This document shows positions 1-4,577 of a stretch of DNA of 6,388 nucleotides, in pieces. The notes under the pieces are model-generated. The model did not search any database and was not told the origin of the DNA. It worked only from the letters and a program-made list of their open reading frames with translations. Made by a program: the position numbers and the translations under genes. Origin of the DNA: Clostridiales bacterium (GTDB lineage Bacteria > Bacillota > Clostridia > Lachnospirales > Lachnospiraceae); NCBI GenBank assembly GCA_019423795.1, contig JAHZAT010000062.1, positions 1 through 6,388 of the forward strand, written 5' to 3'. Position 1 is the first letter of the stretch. Each line of letters opens with the position of its first letter.

Positions 1-775
1 CCTGCAACCCTTGATCTAAAAAACGGAGGCCTTTGTGCTTATCAATATATTCAATGTCTTCCACCTGCTTGACTGCGGCTGAAACCGTCTTATTAATATT
101 CGCTGTCTCGCAATTGACACGACGGTTTACTTTATTACGCATATCTTTCAGGATTCTTACATTCTCCAGCTCCATCAATGCGACGTGTGCTTCCATAATA
201 TTCAACACATCTACAATCTTTGATCCTTCTTTCATGTATACCACGTAGTACTTTTTACGCAAGACAATTTTAGCATCTAAATCAAAAAAATTCAAGACCT
301 CTTTTAATTGTTCTGCTGTCTGTACATTAGTAGATACAACTTCAAAATGATAATTCTTCTCTGGATCACTCATGGAACCAGCTGCCTGAAAAGCCCCTCG
401 AATATATGCCCGCTTACAACATGTGTTCTGTAAAACAAGTCCAAATTCTTTGGAATCTAAAAGTTTCACTGCTTTCAATATTAAAACACAATCCTTATGC
501 TTGTCAACACTTATCGTATAATTTCGACTTCTTTTTAAAAATTCGTTTCGTCCAACATCAATCTTCGCATGAATATCAAACACATCTTTGATAAGTTTAT
601 AAAAACGTTTCGCAGCAGATACCGTCTCCGTCTGGATCTGAATCTCATAATGTTCTGGCTCTAGACTGATATTCCCTCCAAAACGTAAGAATCCTGCGAT
701 CTCCGCAATCTTACAATGTCTGGCACCGGTTTCATTTCTTGATAATTCCTCTTTAATATTACTTGAAAATGACAT
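1..775 (-). CDS. whiA: WhiA, DNA-binding division/sporulation regulator (3' end cut by window edge)
   Basis: The minus strand from the ATG at 775 reads openly to the left edge: 258 residues of a family usually slightly over 300 long. WhiA joins a LAGLIDADG homing-endonuclease-like domain, without nuclease activity in studied members, to a C-terminal helix-turn-helix. It controls sporulation genes in Streptomyces and affects division and chromosome segregation in Bacillus. Visible family marks are the start MSFSSNIKEELSR, a CCKRAYIRGAF block near residues 119-129, GSMSDPEKNYHFE at 133-145, and the highly conserved NRRVNCETANINKT near 217-230, which leads into the HTH region. The HTH itself lies mostly beyond the edge. 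The start has a GAGG ribosome binding site 6 bases upstream, inside the last codons of rapZ, and only 3 bases separate the rapZ stop from this ATG, so translation is probably coupled. The frame has no internal stop; truncation is due only to the window. Identification is firm; the regulated targets cannot be seen. Confidence 0.95.
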   Translation of the reverse strand, partial: MSFSSNIKEELSRNETGARHCKIAEIAGFLRFGGNISLEPEHYEIQIQTETVSAAKRFYKLIKDVFDIHAKIDVGRNEFLKRSRNYTISVDKHKDCVLILKAVKLLDSKEFGLVLQNTCCKRAYIRGAFQAAGSMSDPEKNYHFEVVSTNVQTAEQLKEVLNFFDLDAKIVLRKKYYVVYMKEGSKIVDVLNIMEAHVALMELENVRILKDMRNKVNRRVNCETANINKTVSAAVKQVEDIEYIDKHKGLRFLDQGLQ

Positions 776-778
776 TGC

Positions 779-1633
779 CTACCTCATAATATCTCTATGC
801 TCTACTTTGACAGAATATGGCAGTTGTTTTAATCTCTCTGCCAATTTATTCGTGATCGTAACAGATCGATGCTTTCCTCCAGTACATCCGATTCCGATCA
901 CAAGATTATACTTGCCTTCTTTAATATAATTTGGGATCAAGAATCTCATCATATCATCTAACTTATCAAGAAATTCCACAGATTCTTCATGCTTCATCAC
1001 AAAATCCTGAATTGGTTTGTCATTTCCAGTTAATGGTCGCAAATTCAGATCATAGTATGGATTTGGAAGAAATCTGACATCAAATACCAGATCTACATCC
1101 GCAGGAATCCCATGTTTAAATCCAAAAGAAACAACTGCAATCTGGAATCGTTCCCCTTCTTCTCCGTCTACAAAAATACGATCGATCTCTTCTTTTAACT
1201 CCCTTGTCAGAAGCTGGCTAGTATCGATCACATACGTTGCCTGATCTTGCAGAAATTTCATGATCTCCCGCTCTTTTGCAATTCCATCCTCAACTCTTCC
1301 ATCTCTTGACAGAGGATGATTTCTTCTTGTCTCTTTATAGCGTTTTAATAAAATACGATTACTTGCATTCAGATAGAGAATCTCATACTTGATCCCCGCT
1401 GCCTCGATTTCTTTTAATTTGTGTGCTAACTCGCCAATTCCTCTTCCATTACGAATATCAATCCCAAGAGCAACATTTTCAATCTTGGCAGTTTCATCTA
1501 ACAACATGTCTGCAAATTTATCAAGTAAAGCCACTGGAAGATTATCAACACAAAAATATCCAGCATCTTCTAATGTCTTTAATGCACTGCTTTTTCCTGC
1601 TCCTGACATTCCTGTTACAATTACAAATCTCAT
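779..1633 (-). CDS. rapZ: RapZ/YvcJ family nucleotide-binding protein
   Basis: A complete 284-residue P-loop protein, the usual length for the family. E. coli RapZ is an RNase E adaptor that controls glucosamine-6-phosphate synthase through a small RNA; Bacillus YvcJ is an ATP/GTP-hydrolysing relative. Walker A is GMSGAGKS at residues 8-15, and DIRN at 59-62 matches the second nucleotide-binding motif. The C-terminal domain carries SFGFKHGIP (169-177), FDVRFLPNP (184-192) and IGCTGGKHRSV (248-258), the conserved metabolite/phosphate-binding part. The ATG at 1633 is well supported: AAGGAG lies 8 bases upstream, in the 15-base gap after murB, and the P-loop starts at the expected residue 8. The C-terminus ends HRDIMR and lacks the KRK-type basic tail that E. 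coli uses to bind RNA, so a small-RNA adaptor role should not be assumed. Position beside murB fits a role in cell-wall precursor supply. The family call is firm, the molecular function in this organism is open. Confidence 0.95.
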   Translation of the reverse strand: MRFVIVTGMSGAGKSSALKTLEDAGYFCVDNLPVALLDKFADMLLDETAKIENVALGIDIRNGRGIGELAHKLKEIEAAGIKYEILYLNASNRILLKRYKETRRNHPLSRDGRVEDGIAKEREIMKFLQDQATYVIDTSQLLTRELKEEIDRIFVDGEEGERFQIAVVSFGFKHGIPADVDLVFDVRFLPNPYYDLNLRPLTGNDKPIQDFVMKHEESVEFLDKLDDMMRFLIPNYIKEGKYNLVIGIGCTGGKHRSVTITNKLAERLKQLPYSVKVEHRDIMR

Positions 1634-1648
1634 CTGTACTGCTCCTTT

Positions 1649-2557
1649 TTAGAACCTTCCAACACGTTTGACTTCTGGCTCCATCGTAACTCCAAACTGT
1701 TCTTTTACTTTATCTTTCACGTCACTGATCAACTGCATAACATCGGATGCTGTAGCATTTCCACGGTTAATCACAAAACCACTGTGTTTTTCAGATACCT
1801 GTGCATCTCCCACCTGATATCCCTTTAATCCTGCATCCTGAATCAATTTTCCAGCAAAATATCCTTCTGGACGTTTAAATGTACTTCCGGCACTTGGATA
1901 TTCTAATGGCTGCTTTGTTTTTCTCGCCAATGCGTACTCATCCATTTTTGCTTTGATTTCTTCTTTATTTCCTTTCTTAAGTGCGATCACACCTTCTAAG
2001 ACAACGTATTCATTCTTTAAAACGTTACTTGTACGGTAACCAAGCTCTAATTCTTCTGCTTTCAGAGTTTTGATCTCTCCTTCTTTTGTAAGAACTGTCA
2101 CTTCTTTTAGTACCTGCACCATCTCACCACCGTATGCACCAGCATTCATAACGACAGCTCCGCCAAATGTTCCAGGAATTCCACCTGCAAACTCAAATCC
2201 AGTTAATTCTTCATTGAGTGCTGCTCTGGATGTAGAACTTAATAAAGTTCCTGCTTTGACGATAAGTTCATTACCACGGACTTCAATTCCACTGTAGTTT
2301 TTGTAAATCTGAAGAACAATTCCGTCCATTCCATCATCTGCAACCAAAAGATTACTCCCATTTCCTAAAACAAATAATGGAATTCCCTCTTCTTTTGCAA
2401 AACGACTGACCGCTTTGATCTCTTCCATATTCTCTGGTGCCACAAAAATATCAGCGGGTCCCCCAATACGAAATGTTGTATGATTTTTCATCGGTTCCTG
2501 TCTTAAAATATATTTTTCTGGTATAATCTGTTTTAACTGATCAATCTTTGTATCCAT
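1649..2557 (-). CDS. murB: UDP-N-acetylenolpyruvoylglucosamine reductase
   Basis: MurB is a cytoplasmic FAD enzyme that uses NADPH to reduce UDP-GlcNAc-enolpyruvate to UDP-MurNAc, the second committed step of peptidoglycan synthesis. From the ATG at 2557 the protein has 302 residues, normal for the type II enzymes of Gram-positives. Motifs in order: NHTTFRIGGPAD (25-36) and LGNGSNLL (64-71) in the FAD-binding part; GFEFAGGIPGTFGGAV starting at 120 and NAGAYG (138-143); YR at 174-175 with the conserved active-site Arg; AGSTFKRP (223-230) with Ser225 as proton donor; and EPEV (293-296) with the C-terminal catalytic Glu. A GTG at 2605 would add 16 residues, but it falls inside an intergenic hairpin and has no good ribosome binding site, whereas the ATG has GGAGAA just upstream; I therefore take the ATG. 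The gene follows the glucokinase gene by 69 bases and precedes rapZ by 15. Confidence 0.97.
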   Translation of the reverse strand: MDTKIDQLKQIIPEKYILRQEPMKNHTTFRIGGPADIFVAPENMEEIKAVSRFAKEEGIPLFVLGNGSNLLVADDGMDGIVLQIYKNYSGIEVRGNELIVKAGTLLSSTSRAALNEELTGFEFAGGIPGTFGGAVVMNAGAYGGEMVQVLKEVTVLTKEGEIKTLKAEELELGYRTSNVLKNEYVVLEGVIALKKGNKEEIKAKMDEYALARKTKQPLEYPSAGSTFKRPEGYFAGKLIQDAGLKGYQVGDAQVSEKHSGFVINRGNATASDVMQLISDVKDKVKEQFGVTMEPEVKRVGRF

Positions 2558-2560
2558 AAT

Positions 2561-2566
2561 TTCTCC
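2561..2566 (-). promoter_or_regulatory. Ribosome binding site that decides the murB start
   Basis: GGAGAA on the minus strand ends 3 bases before the ATG at 2557; measured from its GGAG core the spacing is 5 bases, slightly short but usable. The alternative upstream GTG at 2605 has no such site. This supports the shorter 302-residue MurB. Confidence 0.7.
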
Positions 2567-2587
2567 ATTCTTAATATTAATGCAAGA

Positions 2588-2614
2588 TGGAATCCTGTAT
2601 ATCACAGGATTCCA
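2588..2614. repeat. Perfect 11-bp inverted repeat (hairpin) between glucokinase and murB genes
   Basis: TGGAATCCTGT at 2588-2598 is the exact reverse complement of ACAGGATTCCA at 2604-2614, with a 5-base loop. It fills the middle of the 69-base gap, 13 bases after the glucokinase stop and about 21 bases before the murB ribosome binding site. In the transcribed (minus) direction the stem is followed by a mixed T/A stretch (TCTTGCATTAATATT), not a clean run of T, so it is a poor intrinsic terminator. It could be a partial attenuator, an RNA processing or stability element that sets the ratio of murB to upstream mRNA, or a palindromic protein-binding site. The repeat itself is certain; the role is not. 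Confidence 0.85.
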
Positions 2615-2626
2615 AATCTCTTCATC

Positions 2627-3562
2627 TTATGAAAGCATCAGACTAGCTGCACCATAAATTCCAGCATCATTTCCAAGAGTCGCAAGTACAAATCCTGTCT
2701 CCTGTGCTTTTCCAAATGTATACTTCTTAAAATGTGCATTGACCGCATCTAAAAGGATCTGTCCAGCTCTTGATACGCCTCCACCGATAACAAACACTTC
2801 TGGGTCGACCATCAATGCGATATTCCCTGCTGCAAGTGCTAATTTCTGTCCAAGATCATCTACCCGTTCTTTGGCAAATGTATCTCCTTCTTTTGCAGCA
2901 TCAAAAATGTCTTTTGCAGTTACTTCATCAAGGTCTCTTAGTGTAGTCGCTTCTTTAAAATCCTTTAATGCTTTCTTTGTCTCATATACAATTCCCGTTG
3001 CAGATGCATAAAGTTCCAGACATCCTGTCTTTCCACAATTACATACACGATCATCAAAAGGATCCACAGTCATATGACCGATCTCTCCACCATATCCACG
3101 GCTTCCATCAATGATCTTTCCATCAACGATGATACCGCCTCCGACTCCTGTTCCAAGAGTGATCATCACCGCGCTGTTATAATCTGCTGCTGCTCCCATC
3201 CAGATCTCTCCTAAGGCTGCTGCATTGGCATCATTTGTTGCCTTTACCTTACACCCTATAAGCTTTGACAATTCTCCTGCCACATCCACGCTTCCCCATC
3301 CAAGGTTCACACATTCATTAACTTTTGAAAACTCAAGAACAGCTCCTGGAACTCCAACTCCGAGTCCGATCACATCTTCCTTATCAAAACCATTTGCTTT
3401 GCTGTGATCATTCACTGCCTGTGCAATATCTGGCAGGATGTTCTTTCCATTTTCCTCAGTTCTTGTCTTGATCTCCCATTTCTCTTTTAATGTTCCATCT
3501 TCTCCAAACAGACCCATTTTTACTGTTGTTCCACCAATATCAATTCCATATAAATATTTCAT
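2627..3562 (-). CDS. glk: ROK-family glucokinase
   Basis: A complete 311-residue ROK sugar kinase, most likely ATP-dependent glucokinase that makes glucose-6-phosphate from glucose entering without PTS or released from oligosaccharides. The phosphate-binding loop is DIGGTTVK (8-15). The catalytic base is Asp111 in TNDANAAALGE, followed by LGTGVGGGI (136-144). GYGGEIGHM (156-164) gives the sugar-binding Glu160 and zinc ligand His163, and CNCGKTGCLE (174-183) gives the three Cys zinc ligands and Glu183. The second nucleotide motif is VIGGGVS (258-264). These zinc and sugar residues match GlcK-type glucokinases, but other hexose or amino-sugar specificities occur within ROK and motifs alone do not exclude them. 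No N-terminal HTH is present, so it is an enzyme rather than a ROK repressor. The start ATG lies 5 bases after the hprK stop, with GGAGG 10 bases upstream inside the end of hprK, so the two genes are tightly coupled. Confidence 0.9.
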   Translation of the reverse strand: MKYLYGIDIGGTTVKMGLFGEDGTLKEKWEIKTRTEENGKNILPDIAQAVNDHSKANGFDKEDVIGLGVGVPGAVLEFSKVNECVNLGWGSVDVAGELSKLIGCKVKATNDANAAALGEIWMGAAADYNSAVMITLGTGVGGGIIVDGKIIDGSRGYGGEIGHMTVDPFDDRVCNCGKTGCLELYASATGIVYETKKALKDFKEATTLRDLDEVTAKDIFDAAKEGDTFAKERVDDLGQKLALAAGNIALMVDPEVFVIGGGVSRAGQILLDAVNAHFKKYTFGKAQETGFVLATLGNDAGIYGAASLMLS

Positions 3563-3567
3563 ATCAT

Positions 3568-4503
3568 TTAATCCTCCATCTGACCTGTAACACGTTTATA
3601 AAGTTCTTCGGCTGCATTATATCCCATCTTCTTCTGTCTGTGATTGATCGCTGCTGCTTCTACGATGATCGCCAAGTTACGCCCTGGACGAATTGGCAGT
3701 GTATGTGCTGCAACTTTATTGCCAAGATATTCTACGTATTTCTCTTCTAATCCTAAGCGGTCATAATCCGCATCTTTGTTCCAGTCTTCCAACTGAATGA
3801 CCAGATTGATCTCCTGCTCCATCTTAACACTTTCAACACCATACAGATTCTTAACGTCAATAATACCGATTCCTCTCAGTTCGATAAAGAACCTTGTAAC
3901 TTCCGGAGATGTTCCGATCAATGACTTCTTGCTGACCCTCTTGATCTCTACAACGTCATCAGATACCAGACGGTGTCCTCTTCGGATCAACTCTAAAGCT
4001 GCTTCACTCTTACCGATCCCACTCTCTCCTGTGATCAGGATTCCTTCACCAAATACATCGACCAAAACTCCATGGATCGTGATGCTTGGAGCCAATACAG
4101 TTCCCAGCCAGCGGATCACTTCCGCCATAAATTCAGATGTCGCATCCTGAGATATCAAAACCGGTACCCCATACTCTTTCGCAACTTTTATCATCATCTC
4201 ACTTGGATGCAGATTCCTGCAAAATACGATAACTGGAATTCCCGCTCCGATAAATCTTTTATAAATATTTTTCGCATTTTCAACATCTTTTTCTACCTCT
4301 TCAATAAAAAGGTGTTCTGCTTTTCCGATGATCTGAACTCGATTCTGTGCAAAATTTTCAAAAAAACCTGCCAACTGTAATGCTGGACGGTTGATCTCTG
4401 CCTGTTCAATATAAACTTCTTTTGAATTGATCTCTGGTGTTACTTCTTTTAAATTTAATTCCTTGACCATATCATATACTGATACTCTATGCTCTTTATC
4501 CAT
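3568..4503 (-). CDS. hprK: HPr kinase/phosphorylase
   Basis: HprK/P is the cytoplasmic hexameric sensor enzyme that phosphorylates HPr on its regulatory serine (Ser46) using ATP or PPi and reverses this by phosphorolysis; P-Ser-HPr is the CcpA co-effector in catabolite repression. From the ATG at 4503 the protein has 311 residues, typical of Bacillota. Residues 1 to about 130 are the variable N-terminal domain; the rest is the kinase domain. It shows His144 in IHGVLVDV, Walker A GESGIGKS (159-166, Lys165), the Asp182-Asp183 pair in VSDDVV, and the family signature LRGIGIIDV (209-217). IRPGRNLA near 271-278 lies in the conserved C-terminal loop. A GTG at 4524 would add 7 residues, but its only purine-rich site directly abuts it, so the ATG is preferred although its own site (GAGAG, about 7 bases upstream) is weak. 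Expression may be driven by a candidate promoter just upstream. All key residues are present. Its substrate HPr is not in this window. Confidence 0.97.
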   Translation of the reverse strand: MDKEHRVSVYDMVKELNLKEVTPEINSKEVYIEQAEINRPALQLAGFFENFAQNRVQIIGKAEHLFIEEVEKDVENAKNIYKRFIGAGIPVIVFCRNLHPSEMMIKVAKEYGVPVLISQDATSEFMAEVIRWLGTVLAPSITIHGVLVDVFGEGILITGESGIGKSEAALELIRRGHRLVSDDVVEIKRVSKKSLIGTSPEVTRFFIELRGIGIIDVKNLYGVESVKMEQEINLVIQLEDWNKDADYDRLGLEEKYVEYLGNKVAAHTLPIRPGRNLAIIVEAAAINHRQKKMGYNAAEELYKRVTGQMED

Positions 4504-4548
4504 AATCTTTCTCTCTTTCTGCACCCTTGATTGTCTGTCTCTTTCTCT

Positions 4549-4577
4549 ATTCTAACATATTTCATTACTGCTTGGAA
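4549..4577 (-). promoter_or_regulatory. Candidate promoter (extended -10) upstream of hprK
   Basis: On the minus strand an extended -10 TGTTAGAAT (4557 down to 4549; hexamer TAGAAT, 5 of 6 to consensus, with the upstream TG) lies 17 bases after TTCCAA (4572-4577), a weak -35 with 3 of 6 matches. The -35 overlaps the last codons of uvrC and the -10 lies in the uvrC-hprK gap. Transcription would start about 40 bases before the hprK ATG and would include hprK, glk, murB, rapZ and whiA. I see no terminator after uvrC, so read-through from uvrC is also possible. This is a motif match only. Confidence 0.35.

Noticed and set aside
1..775. Small plus-strand genes in the leftmost segment (33-248, 406-591)
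   Set aside because: The minus strand here encodes a continuous 258-residue WhiA with strong family motifs; the plus-strand frames are its shadows.
2588..2614. Intrinsic terminator after the glucokinase gene
   Set aside because: The stem is strong but the following bases on the transcribed strand are mixed (TCTTGCATTAATATT) with no uninterrupted T-run, and murB has no convincing promoter of its own behind it. I list it as an inverted repeat instead.
2630..2640. Catabolite-response (cre)-like TGAAAGCATCA
   Set aside because: It lacks the central CG of the cre consensus and the matching right half, and it lies in the last codons of the glucokinase gene. I found no better cre match in the window.
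3797..4150. A 117-codon open frame on the plus strand opposite hprK
   Set aside because: It is fully antisense to the hprK kinase domain, has no ribosome binding site that stands out, and its Ser/Thr/Pro/Ile-rich composition is that of a reverse-frame shadow. The same applies to other plus-strand frames such as 1389-1652, 2739-3011 and 5894-6208.
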